Assembly: GCF_029227915.1 (NCBI RefSeq)
Contig: NC_079879.1
Coordinates: 23,950,501-24,014,500, forward strand
Reading direction: 5' to 3'
Source: Hydractinia symbiolongicarpus
Taxonomy: Eukaryota; Cnidaria; Hydrozoa; Anthoathecata; Hydractiniidae
Length of the DNA stretch: 64,000 nucleotides
The position numbers and the translations under genes are program-made. Shown here in pieces: positions 26,901 through 38,100 of this stretch; positions within the stretch are counted from its first letter, which is position 1; each line of letters opens with the position of its first letter. The notes under the pieces were generated by a model, which saw only the letters and a program-made list of their open reading frames with translations, made no database searches and was not told the DNA's origin.

Positions 26901-29900
26901 AAACAGATTTGGAGATTTGTTAAGGAGGAAAGACCAGCGCAATGAGGTGTTCAAGACAGCAAAGCAAATGAAGAAGACTAATGAAGATGTTGTAGGTGAG
27001 AAGTGTATACGTAACGATGAAGGTGTTTTGGCTAGCACAGAGAAGGAGAAAAAGCTAGCTTGGAAGAGTCATTATCATTGGTTGCTTAACACTGAGTTTG
27101 ATTGGGATGAGGATAGAGAAAGATTTTGATAGAGTGTTACGTAAAATTGTTTGCTGGGCTATGAGAAAATTAGGTATGGATGAGTGGCTAGTTACAATGG
27201 TACAGTCTATGTACAGTAAAGCTAGAAGTTGATCAGAATTAACAATTCACTTAGTTATGAATTTGAGAAAATTAGGTAAGGATGAGTGGTAAGTTAAGAT
27301 GGCACGGTCTATGTACAGTAAAGCTAGAAGTTGAGTCAAAATTAACAATTCACTTAGTTATGAATTTAGTGTAAATTTTAGTGGACATTAGGGTTCTGTA
27401 ACTAGTCCTTTGTTGTTTGTTTTAGTTTTAGAAGCGCTGTAGGTGAAGTTCAGAATAGGTTGTGTATGGAGTAATTGTATGCAGATGATTTGGTTCTAAT
27501 AGCAGAGTCGGTGGAAGAATTAGTTGAGAAGTTTGAGAAAGGGAACAAAGGACTAGAAGAGAAAGGGTTAAGAGTGAATGCAGCACTATCTAAATTTATG
27601 ATTAGTAGCATTATAGCCAAGTGTGACCTTGTAATTGGAAAGTGGCTTTGCGGAGTTTGCAGGAAAGGGGTTGGTAGGAACTCAATTTTTTGTCAGACTT
27701 GTAAGCATTGGGTACACAGGAGTGCAAGAGGAAGGCTACGAGCTGACATTCAGTTTGCATGCAAGTGTTGTAAAGGTGAGATTATAGTCAATGAAGTATT
27801 TTCAGCTTTAATGATGTACAACAGTGGCTCGTACGAAATGGTTTCGCGCTTTTGTTACTTAGGTGATATGCACAATAGGTTCTGCTTAGAAAAAGTTCGG
27901 AGTTGACTAGCAGAGTCTTGTCAATTGAGGTGAAAATTAGGTTGTATGAGGCCTGTGTAAGAAGTGTTATGTTATACGGCAGTGAGAAATGGGCAGTGAT
28001 GCATGAAGAATGATTATGAGAATGGTTAGGTGGATGTGTAACGCCACTGTGAGAACCGCAAGAGTTCAGATGAGCTAAGAAGCAGGCTATGTATCTACAG
28101 CATTAAGGATGTTATCGAGATAAGAAGATTGAGTTGGCTGGGACATTTACAAAGAATGGATGAGGATAACTGGGTAAGTAAGTGTAGAGATTTGATAGTT
28201 CCTGGGACAAAGCCAGGAGGTACACCGAGAAAGATTTGGCAGGAGGTAATAAGGACAGACTTTATGCAGAGGATTTTGAGTTTACACCTAACATAGTTTA
28301 TATCAGATTAAAATAGGGTTAATAATATATCCCGTCAAAGCCATGCTAGCATGGAAAAAGAAAAGCCAAAATGATCATGATGATGATGATTAATCTTCAG
28401 CAGAGTCATATGAACTGAATGCAAAAATAAAATTAAATACGTTTTCATCAAAAAGATCTGTTGGTCTTTTCCACGCTTTGACTCGATGTTGCAATGACAG
28501 TGGAAGATCTAGTTTACCTTCTGGATCATCAAAGTAATGCTAAAGGTAATGTAAAGTAAATAAATAAAATGTTTTATTTATTTAAATGTCAACTAGGTTT
28601 TGGACATATCACAATAAGGTAAAATATAAACAAAAATTTAAAAAAAGTAAGCCATTACCACTGTTGCAATTGGACTCCTTCCTCTCTCTTTTTCCTTTTT
28701 CCCAGTATCCTTAAAAAACAGGCATGGAATATGGTCAGCCATTGATAGAAAACACTGATTTACCATTTTAATACCATTTTACAAACTCTGAATATCAATA
28801 AACTAGTCTGTGGTCTGTGGATAAATCCACGGGTTCACCTGTCCTTTATTTACCGTAATTGGTATGTCTCGCTACTGTGGTTACCATTTTGTGTGACAGA
28901 ATGATGTATACTGGTATTATAATATGGATAGTTAAAGCTATAACAAAAGGCAACACAACAGAAACATGAACCTATGCTTTTGTTTGCTCATAAAATGTTT
29001 TTTTTTTGTTTTTTAAATGGTCTGGGTCTTTTGATTATAAATATTGTATGCCCTTTTAGTTGGCAGTTATAACATGATATACTCAGCTTGAAACTTAAAA
29101 TTCGAATTTCAAAAAAGTTCTACCAACATGTGACAATATTTCGTTTTAACAAGTAGGGATACATCCAGACCAATTTAGACATCAGTATATCGTTTTGGAG
29201 GACTTTTAATCAAAACAAGAGATCAAAATATTTGATTATCTAAGGATATTTTTAGATCCCATACAGAAGGAAGTCATAAAGAAAAAGATAAATACAAAAA
29301 AAGAATAAGATGTTGACTATGTAGCACAACTATCTATATATAGTAATAGCAACAAACAAACCCATTTTTCATTTAGTATGTCTTGGTCATTCCATTCACT
29401 CCATATTGGAATGGGTAGTTTTCTTTTCGACGATGGTCTTTCCTCAGAATTAGGTTGTGGAACAGCAGATGGATTGCTGAAAAAATAAAATAACTTGTAA
29501 AATCAGGAGAAATTACATGACAAAATTAAGTGAAATTCTTGTACATATGGGCTTCCATCTCCAATAATAGTTTAACTAAATGTAACTTATGAAAAGAATG
29601 TGTGTAATGCTTACAAGCGGGATGTATTTTAGTCTTATTTCTAAATGGCACAGGAACCATTTTTACATCACATAATCACATCCATAAAGAAGACTGATGT
29701 TAAGACATTAAAAATATTATTTGTACTTTTAACTTTGACGCCAAATAATTTTAAAAAAGGAAATAATTAATGTCAGTTCCACCAGCATGGGAAAATAGGG
29801 TCAAAACTGGGTAAGTTCCCCTTGGGTTAGTCCTTTCAGAATGGATAGATTGATGACATTATCGCAAAGCCATTTAAGGTGACAGTTATCTTTTTAAAAC

Positions 29901-31370
29901 TTAAAAAAAGAAAAAATTGACATAATTATATAATTTATATTACAAATTTTATAACTATAATACTAGATCTTTCACCAAAAATATTAAACTTAAAATCCAA
30001 AATTAAAATCCAGCAAATAATTTTGCTAAATATAGTTCCAGTGACGTAAATTTAATAAAGCAATGGTACTAACAACAAAGATCATGTGTAACATAAAAGT
30101 TTACAATTGACTTTATGATTTGCTGTGCGTAAATACTTTCACTCTGGATGTTTTTTTAAACATTTTATGGAAGAGAGGATGCTACCCAACAACCTTCAAG
30201 CAACCAGAATAACAACAAAATTGGTGCGTAACAGAGGATTTTACAACTATCCTTTTGAACTGGTGTGTCCTTTTTTATGTGGTTAACCCAAATTTTAGTT
30301 AAAAAGGGAAGCTGATAAAGAACTATGAACTTGTACAAAGTTGAAACTCATGAAAGTCTTTTTTTATCATACACTTTTAACTGAAAATATTTGTTGACTC
30401 AGCAATTAAGACAGTGAGTCAAAATAATTTTTGTACTTGCTAAGGCCCATATATTTAAGAAATAGTAATGAAATTTTGTATGCATAAAACACTAAGTAAA
30501 TAATGCAGTTATTTAGACAGCTAAAAAAGACTAACTGCCACCTCAAACTTGGATTATTCCTTAACTGTTTATTATTGTGAGTTTTTCAACGTAGATGGTT
30601 CACTGCTGACGCTATCAAAATTTATAAATTCTGATATCTTCTCAATCAACAAGACGACAGACTACAAAATAGCGGCAATGACTAACAGCATTTCAAAAAT
30701 AATTTTTCTTTATGCAAGCACATGGTTATTGTTGATGTCATTAAAATTTTATTTCTGTACACTTTATTTTTTCCGAGTAACAGGGTTGTACCACGGTCAA
30801 TATATTAGTCCACATAATAATTCTGTCTGTAGCAGGCATAGTGGATGTGTTCATTTCCAGTGTTGTAATTTTTTTGATGATAGGATGCAACTAGTACAAT
30901 AATAACACCAATACGTTAATAAGATTATTGCATCCATTGCATTGCAGATATAACGCACCTGTGGGTAAAGACCATACATGACTAGAATCAGTTCTAATCC
31001 CTTACAGCTTGACCAACATGTCATAATCTACAACCACTCATCAAAAGGACACGATTCTATATGTTATTTTAATCAGAGGTTATTGCTAACATCATCAAAT
31101 TTTAAAAATAAATCATCCTTTTCATTCTACCAAAGTGGATTTTATCTTACTATTTTAAATTACAAATTATTTGTGCTTGATATTTAGTGTTTCTGTAGCC
31201 ATGCATGCATTTGAGGATAAAAAAACTATAAACTAGCTGTACCTTAAAGTTATATCTTCAAGGAAAAGAAATAATCTACTTATAGTTGCAAGCTTAAGAA
31301 GTGAAAAAACTTACTCTTTCAAAGCAACATGATCCTTGGATTCCTTTTTCTTGGGTGCTTTTGAAGCCAT
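11941..31370 (-). CDS. ADGB: Androglobin (calpain-like, permuted globin, IQ motif)
   Basis: Androglobin is a chimeric globin of ciliated and spermatogenic cells. Coding exons, 5' to 3': 31370-31315, 29476-29362, 28709-28659, 28539-28441, 26588-26505, 24920-24648, 24487-24348, 24008-23818, 23544-23019, 22820-22534, 21985-21775, 21042-20985, 20816-20585, 20040-19890, 19672-19558, 19321-19169, 18605-18278, 17956-17728, 17487-17351, 16984-16800, 16244-16163, 16083-15960, 15428-15307, 14884-14840, 14767-14668, 14535-14432, 14332-14267, 13671-13573, 13385-13160, 12989-12893, 12675-12495, 12125-11941. They sum to 5,052 nt (1,683 aa plus stop), near the 1,667 aa of human ADGB. The N-terminal third is calpain-like (PLLPLTTRGNELWP, EKLRLFGLSH, PRWKLIRQKKKK). 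Globin helices C-H lie at about residues 830-955, an IQ motif (ATRIQAVFKCYYIMKLKR) near 1002-1019, and helices A-B in the next exon, which is the circular permutation known for ADGB. The C-terminus is charged and coiled-coil-like, ending in a Lys-rich tail. Exact edges of exons 9 (donor) and 30 (acceptor) are the least certain. Start chosen: MASKAPKKKE, first ATG in the frame. Confidence 0.9.
17525..17700. repeat. Imperfect AAC-type trinucleotide microsatellite in ADGB intron
   Basis: Repeated ACAACAACA and ATAACAACA runs interrupted by GCAGCA and AAAACA. It lies in the ADGB intron between exons 18 and 19, just downstream of the exon that encodes globin helices A-B. The apparent leucine-rich minus-strand peptides come from this simple sequence. 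Confidence 0.7.
20326..20403 (+). repeat. Exact 39-bp tandem duplication in ADGB intron
   Basis: Two head-to-tail copies of a 39-bp unit that begins TTCATTTTGTGTCTCACAAT. They differ by at most one base at the end. The duplication lies in the intron between ADGB exons 13 and 14. Confidence 0.85.
21480..21514. repeat. Perfect 15-bp hairpin in ADGB intron
   Basis: ACACTTGGACAAAAT, a five-base loop TAGAG, then ATTTTGTCCAAGTGT: a perfect 15-bp stem. The word TTCACAC occurs at both edges. It lies in the intron between ADGB exons 11 and 12. It could be the remains of a palindromic transposon end, or a short hairpin RNA. Nothing in the sequence decides between these. Confidence 0.85.
25150..25990 (+). 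repeat. Old copy of the inverted-repeat family in ADGB intron
   Basis: Near 25,680-25,880 the words TTCGTGGGTAACTACTGATCAC, GGATTGATGACATCATC, TATCTCTATAACTGTC and CCTGATCAGCGTTT correspond in order to the arms at 2,170 and 4,049. A second, weaker match (GGTCCCAGATGGACC) lies near 25,180. The copy is much decayed and lies in the intron between ADGB exons 5 and 6. Confidence 0.55.
26682..28395 (+). mobile_element. Degenerate LINE fragment, antisense in ADGB intron 4
   Basis: Several frames give pieces of a non-LTR retrotransposon polyprotein in the correct order. An ORF at 26,719-27,129 covers the region before the reverse transcriptase. Then follow RT pieces: DFDRVLRKIV, MRKLGMDEWLV near 27,120-27,240, and YADDLVLIAESVEELVEKFE at 27,476 onward, which is the catalytic YADD box. 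A Cys-rich finger (CGVCRKGVGRNSIFCQTC) comes after. A duplicated block AATTAACAATTCACTTAGTTATGAATTT appears at 27,238 and 27,340. The 3' end is a (TGA)n microsatellite. Many frameshifts make it non-functional. The clade is not assigned. Confidence 0.8.
28818..28905 (+). repeat. Copy of the CCACGGGTTC repeat in ADGB intron
   Basis: GTGGATAAATCCACGGGTTCACCTGTCCTT followed by TTACCGTAATTGG and TCTCGCTACTGTGG resembles 49,956-50,030 (TCCACGGGTTCGCCCGTCCT, ATACCGCATCGCG, TCTCGCTATTGCG). This is a short interspersed element of unknown class. The palindrome is only partial in this copy. Confidence 0.55.
29700..29885 (+). repeat. Fragment of the inverted-repeat family in ADGB intron
   Basis: AACTGGGTAAGTTCCC, TTTCAGAATGGATAGATTGATGACAT and AAAGCCATTTAA line up with the middle of the arm at 4,049-4,485. 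The fragment lies in ADGB intron 1. Confidence 0.5.
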
Positions 31371-32188
31371 TCAAACCAAATTGGAACACAAATTACATGA
31401 TTTTTTATCTAATAAATGCATGAAGATATCAGGGTGTGTATATTACACAATGTTTATAATGATATCAACAGAAGCTTAATAAGTTTGCCTTGACACAAAA
31501 TATGCAGGTTCACATAATCCTATAGCGAAATATAGCTTAGAAAGAATAAAAAATAACGAAAAGTATCCTAAGTTTGCAAAAAAATAATCTGGAATGCTAT
31601 AAAAATTGTAGTTGATAGCTTTAAGTTGATAGCTTCGGTATCAATAAAACTAAATTAAAATATGATTTTGTATTCAGTCAGTTTATTTGTTACACACACT
31701 AAATTTACTCCCTGCATTGTATGCTAAAAACATCAATTTCTCAGTACTAAAAACTGATGTCAAAACTTTTGAAGAACAAAAAAACAAAAAAAAAAACTTA
31801 CTAAAGCAATTCCATGTACCTAAACACGCACATGCATAGACTTAACCTTAGCTTCATAGAAAATTGGTTGCATTATGAAGCGTTTTAGGAGACATTAAAT
31901 ATATTAGTCTTTAATAAATCAGTCAATATTTACAAGATAATTACAAGAATAGATAACAGTGATATGTTATTTGATGAGATGTGACATTCACACAGAAATA
32001 CTATTTTCTTATACGCAGATAAATTTTCCACGATTTCGATTTAGAAGAATTAACATAACATTCGCTAGAAATGGATGTCGCCATGCTATAGATCACTTTT
32101 GAGGTAATAAAAAGCATGTTTTTAAAATTTGAATAGAAATCTTAGATATACAAAATCTACAGCATGTAAAATACAGAATAAATTAAAT
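31371..32188. other. Spacer between RSPH3 and ADGB
   Basis: This 818-bp AT-rich gap separates the RSPH3 stop codon from the ADGB start codon in the direction of transcription. It must contain the RSPH3 3' end and the ADGB promoter and 5' leader. I see no TATA box or conserved site that can be named. Confidence 0.5.
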
Positions 32189-35100
32189 TTAGGATTCTTC
32201 CTCTACATAAGGTTGTTCAGTGACCTCATCACTAGGAGGTTCTTTTGGCTGACTAGATTCATTATTATCCTCTTGCCGGTCAGTAACAGTCTGTTCAGTT
32301 TCATTTTCTACACCTTCAGCTTCTTTTTCAGTGTTCTCTTCTGAATTTTCTTCTGGTTGATTTAATTGACTATCTTTTTCTGGACTACTAACAGTCTCTT
32401 TAGCTTCCTCTTCAGCAGTGGCAGGTGGTGTTGGTAATTTAACGGCTTGAGTAGCTGCCTTAATTGCAGCAAGAATCTTTTGTTCCAATTCTGTATCCAA
32501 GTTTGAGTATACATTATGTCTTTCGCATACTGTGTCACGGATGATACCTGCAAAAAAATATAGTTGGAAATTAACATTTATTAAATAAATAACAACAATA
32601 TGCAATAAGTTTTTGTATTCAAAGGGAAAATAAAGGATTGTAACCAATTATTTTTTGGCATTTTTTTGTTTTAAAGTGGTTTAATTTAATACAAACCAAA
32701 TTAATAAAATATATGATTGCAGTCAAAAATTAATATATGGCAGACACTTCTGCAATAAAAAAATGTTGACAAAATACATGCAGGCAATAACTACATAAAA
32801 ATTTATGACTGAATCTAATGTTCATTGCATTACAATAATTTCAGTTTTATAAACTCTTGTAACTTATTTTTGTGAGAGTCTTTTTAGACCCAGCAGACTT
32901 ATGTAACATAATCAGCGAGAAGGATTTTCCCAATAAGGACTTACTATCAAGGACTGCTCTAGCCACACGGCTTTTATTTAACTCAATTGTCACTTCTTCC
33001 ATCAACCATGGCATAAAACTTGTTTCAACATCTACATAAAAAAAATATGCACTATAACAAACAAGCATTATAAAGCGATCTGTTCACAATATGCCAACAC
33101 AGAAAAGTTTACAAAAATAAGAAATTAAATAACAAAAAAAAAAGACATAAAAACACTAACCCCTTTCCACTGGATCATAGAAATAACCATGGTCATGTAG
33201 AGTTCCAAATACAGATGGTACCAAATCTTCAAGATAGCTCTAATGGAGAACATAATATAAAATTACAGTAATTAATAGTAATGAAAATGTTAATGAAAGG
33301 TTTAAAAATGTATATTCACCTGTGCAAATGCTCTCGCTGCAATTTTACTTGTTGTTTCTTTTTCTTTCTTAAGTACTTCCAGTTGTTGCCTCATTCTTCG
33401 TTCTTTTTCTTCTCTGTGACGTCTCTCTTGCTCTTCTAACCTCTGGGTTTCAACAAGCTCTGCGTTGCGCAATTCCTCAAAGCGGCGCTGCTGAGCTCTA
33501 AGGTTAGACAGCTCCTCTTCTTCCATTACTTCTAGCAATGACTGCTCAACAGTTTTTCCAACCAACACCTCCAAGATTGGTTTTACTTCGATGTCAAAAT
33601 CAAAAAGCTAAAAGTAAAATTCAAGAGAATATTCTTTAATTTCATAATACCTTGCTTATTATACTATAAATGGGCTATTTGAAAACAAAGTGTTAAATCC
33701 TTTTTATTTCAAAAAATAGAAATGTTTGGGCAAAAATCTTCGGCATTCACCATTTTTTACTAACAAAATTGTTTGACTGGTTTATATTCTTTAAATAGAT
33801 TAGACTATTTACACAATGCAAACCAGTTAAAAAATACCAATACAAATGATTATTTGCTATTTAATTTGTCCTATTGCTTATAGATTGGTCAATAGTTTAA
33901 TAAAGAATGACATGTCATGCAATAAACAAACTATCATCAAGTCGTGTCGTAAAATCCTCCTCAAGATATAAATAAAACTTTATATAAATTTTAACGGGGC
34001 AAGAAAGTAAAAACACACCTCTCCTTCTAAAATTTGAGTTGCTGCATCAATTCCTGTTTTTGCAGGTATATATAAAGGTGTTGGAGGGCGATCTAAAAAA
34101 GCATCTGTTTGTGTCCAGATATCTGCTTCCTCAACTCTATCAGTAAGTTCTTCTAAATATAACTCTGTTTGTACATCAATATGCTTTCGTCCTTCAACAG
34201 GTTCAGGAGTTCTAGGTTTGAATTGTTGCTTTGCATGCTTTCTTGCAATGGCCCTTCGCTTAATTTCTTGTTGTTTTTGAAGTTCAATTGGATCTGGTTG
34301 TGCAGTCTAAAATAACAACCTTTAATTTTAACATGTTCCGAATAAATATTTTAGCCTATTAGGTCAAGCAAAGTTGACCATGTGCATTAAGCTTATTTGA
34401 GCATATTTGTTGATTTAATGAAGCATTGCATTTTCTATTTTACACAAAATTTTATTCTATCATTAAAAAAAACTTAGTCAATCTCTTTTTAATAAATTTA
34501 CCAATATTTTATATTTAATTGCTTGTTTGAACTGATGTTAATTTTTCCCTGTTTATGGTATGTATTTAACATTTTGGTTCTGTTTAGTGTACATCTCAAG
34601 GAGCAGCATCTACTTCCATTTCTTAGTGAAACAATATAAAATTAACACCTTGGATGTTTTTAATTTACGCAATGCTTACACATTTCATTTTTTTTTCAAA
34701 GCTAGCACACAAAAGATCAATTCACTTTACTTGGTCCCATCAAAAGGCAAATTATTAATGCCATGGCACAAAATACAGTTTGTGACTAGTGTTAATTCAT
34801 ATATGCTTTGTATATTTTAGTGTATATAATAGATAGTGGGCTTGGTCCCCTGATTGGCGTTAATCTACATTGTTGTCAATTTTTATCAATGGTAGCAGAG
34901 GGTAATCACCATGTCGGTGAAGATCAAACCTCCAGAGTTTAAAGAGAAAAATTATGAGCGTTATCGTGTAGAGCTAGAAACTTGGCGTGAAATTACAGAC
35001 TTAGCGAAGTCGAAACAAGGTATTGCGATTGCCTTGTCGTTACCTGAAGATAGTGAACAGGGTATTCGAGAGAAAGTTTTTGATGAACTAAGTATAGATG

Positions 35101-38100
35101 ACTTAAAGACAGACACTGGTCTGGATACATTGTTAGCGTTTCTTGATACAAAGCTTAAAAAGGATGATTTAGCAGATATGTGGGATAAGTTTGATGATTT
35201 TGAAGAATATCGGCGTGAACAAGGACAATCAATAGCAGACTACATTTCAAAATTTGATCACAAGTACAAGAAATTGTTGAAACAAAAGATGAAATTGCCT
35301 TCAGAAATATTAGCTTTTAAACTTTTGAAAAATGCTAACATTACTAGGGATGAACGTTTATTGGTTCTTACTGGTATGAATTATGATAAAAAAGAGACTT
35401 TATATGAGCAAGCACAAGCATCTTTGAAAAAATTTCAAGGGGATCAAGTCGAAGCTGATAGAAAAGGAACTGCCATTCAGTTAAGTGCTGCATACTTAGC
35501 TGAAAACGAAGATGCTTTACTAGCTGCTGGATTTGTTCGTAGAAATGCTAGTGATAGCTATGGAAGAGGCAAAAGAACTGGTCAATACTTTTCCCAAGGA
35601 GGCCGAGGAAGAGGAAGAGTACAAGGACGAGGAAATTCATTTGGCAACCATAACAGAACAACAACGGAAAGAGCAATGAATCCAAAGAATGCGGCAGGTA
35701 GAGTTCTAACCTGCATATCATGTGGATCGTATCGACATTTAATTGCTGATTGTCCACACAGTTGGGAAAACTTGACCAAAGCAGCTGTTGTAGAGAATGA
35801 ATGTCTTTTCACCGGAGGTATTAAACAAGAAGTGCAACTGCTTGGTGATGAAGCTGTTAAATGTGTTGTGTTAGATTGTGCATGTTCAAGCACCGTTTGT
35901 GGAGAAAAATGGCTTGATGACTACATTCAATCCCTGAATAAAAGTGAAAAGCTTAGTCTGCAGAGACAACACAGTGATCGAATGTTTAGATTTGGAGGTG
36001 GAGAGATTTTGAAATCACAAGGAGCTTTTGATATTCCTGCAACTCTTGCCGGTAAGAAGATAACCATTCATACCGATGTTGTTACTTCTGATATCCCGTT
36101 ATTGCTATCTTTGAAAGCAATGAAAAAGGCGAAAATCAAATTGAATCTTGAGAATGATTCTGCTGAGATCTTTGGGAAGACCGTCGTTTTGAACCATACC
36201 AGTTCTGGTCACTATTGCCTACCAATAAATGGTTTAGAATTCTCAGTTAGTGAAATATTTGCAGTGCAGTTATCCAGTTTAGATGATGAGCATTTGTATC
36301 AGAAGTTGCTGAAGCTCCATCGTCAATTTGCTCATCCACCAAGAATGAAATTAGTCTCATTATTGAAGGATGCCCAGATTTGGAGAAGTGAATATATGGA
36401 TGTGCTCAAAATGATAGAAGAAAAATGCGAATTATGCAAAACACACAAAAAAACTCCACCTCGACCTGCTGTTTGCTTGCCAATGGCAGCTGAAATTAAT
36501 GAAAAAGTAGCAATAGACCTCAAGAGTTGGAGTGGTCGTTGGATCCTACATATCATTGATATGTGGTCTAGGTTGACAGTTTCGAAGTTTATACCAAGAA
36601 AAAAGCCCAGTGATGTTATTGATACTATAATGCTTCATTGGGTTGGTGCAGGGTATGGAGTAATGCAAGTCATGCTGACAGATAATGGAGGCGAATTTAC
36701 ATCTGAAGAATCTAGGGATGTTGCAAGTATTCTTAACGTTCAAGTATGTACAACAGCTGCGGAGAGCCCTTTTCAAAATGGCCTCTGTGAAAGAGTCCAT
36801 GCAGTTACAGATTCTATGCTTCTCAAAATGATTGACCAGTGCCCAAAGACCCCTGTTGAAGTTTTACTTGCTTGGGCTACAATGGCAAGAAACGCTTTAC
36901 AGATGTGGCATGGTTTCAGCAGTTATCAACTAGTGTGCAACGTCAAGTGCAATACTTGCTCAACATATTAATGCACTCCATGAAGCAAGAAAAAGTTTTA
37001 TTCAATCAGAAGCTTCAGAAAGAATTAGACGTGCACTACGAACCAAGATTCGATCATCCGAAGAGACGTTTGAACATGGTGACAACGTCTATTACAAGAG
37101 AGAGGGACATGACCGTTGGCTTGGACCAGCGAAATTGATTTTCCAAGATGGAAAAGTTATATTTGTTCGACATGGCTCAGTTTTTGTGCGTGTATCTCCC
37201 AATCGTCTCATCAAAACGAATTATTCAATGACAAACACCAAGGAGAATATTGAAATAAAAAGTCGAGGTGATGAATTTGTTCATCCTAAGGAAAAAGCCA
37301 TCAATGACAGGCATGCTTTTTCAGAAGAATTCAGCAATACAGTGCCACAGGAACATACTGGCCCTGTGAATCCCGTGCCAGCATTTGACAAAGAGGCAGT
37401 TTCTAGCAGGAGTGACATGGATGTAAAACGCTATCCCAAAAAGAACGATGTCTTGACAATACAGCACGTTGGAGATAGTGTTGTCTCAAAAGTGAGAGTG
37501 CTTGGCCGTGCAGGTAAATCCTCAGGAAAACACAAAGATTGGTTCAACGTCAAAGATGTTGATACAGGAACTTCAACATCTGTGAATTTGAAAGGTTTTC
37601 AATGGGATTTTCATGTTGATTCTACACAGAAGAATGATGTTCCTAATTCTGCACAGAATGATAGTGTCAAAACAATGGCACATGAACATGTCAACATAGT
37701 TTTGGTACCGAAAGAAGATCACAACAATGCTGATTGTCTTGTGGCAAAGCAAGAAGAGTTGCTTAAACTCAAATCTTTTCGAACATACGAGGAAGTGCCA
37801 AACAAACACCAGGAGACGATATCGACAACATGGGTTTTATGGATGAAAGGTGATGCAGTGCGAGCTCGATTAGTTGCCAGAGGGTATGAAGAGAATTGTT
37901 CAGCACCAACAGACTCTCCAACTGTTAGCAAGAGTGGTTTACGAATATTCTTTGTTGTAACTAATATGAAGAAATGGAAGATGCAGGCCACTGACATAAA
38001 ATCAGCATTTTTGCAAGGGAAGAAATTAGCTAGAACAGTCTATGTAAAGTCACCAACAGAAGCAGATACTGCTGATGGTTTTGTCTGGAAATTAAATCAC

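Noticed and set aside
30549-31187. Two plus-strand frames in ADGB intron 1
   Set aside because: No recognisable protein; part of the sequence resembles the repeat family at 4,049 (CTGTCTGTAGCAGGCA, GTGGATGTGTTCATTT).
32129-32344. 71-codon plus-strand frame
   Set aside because: Shadow of the Glu-rich last exon of RSPH3.
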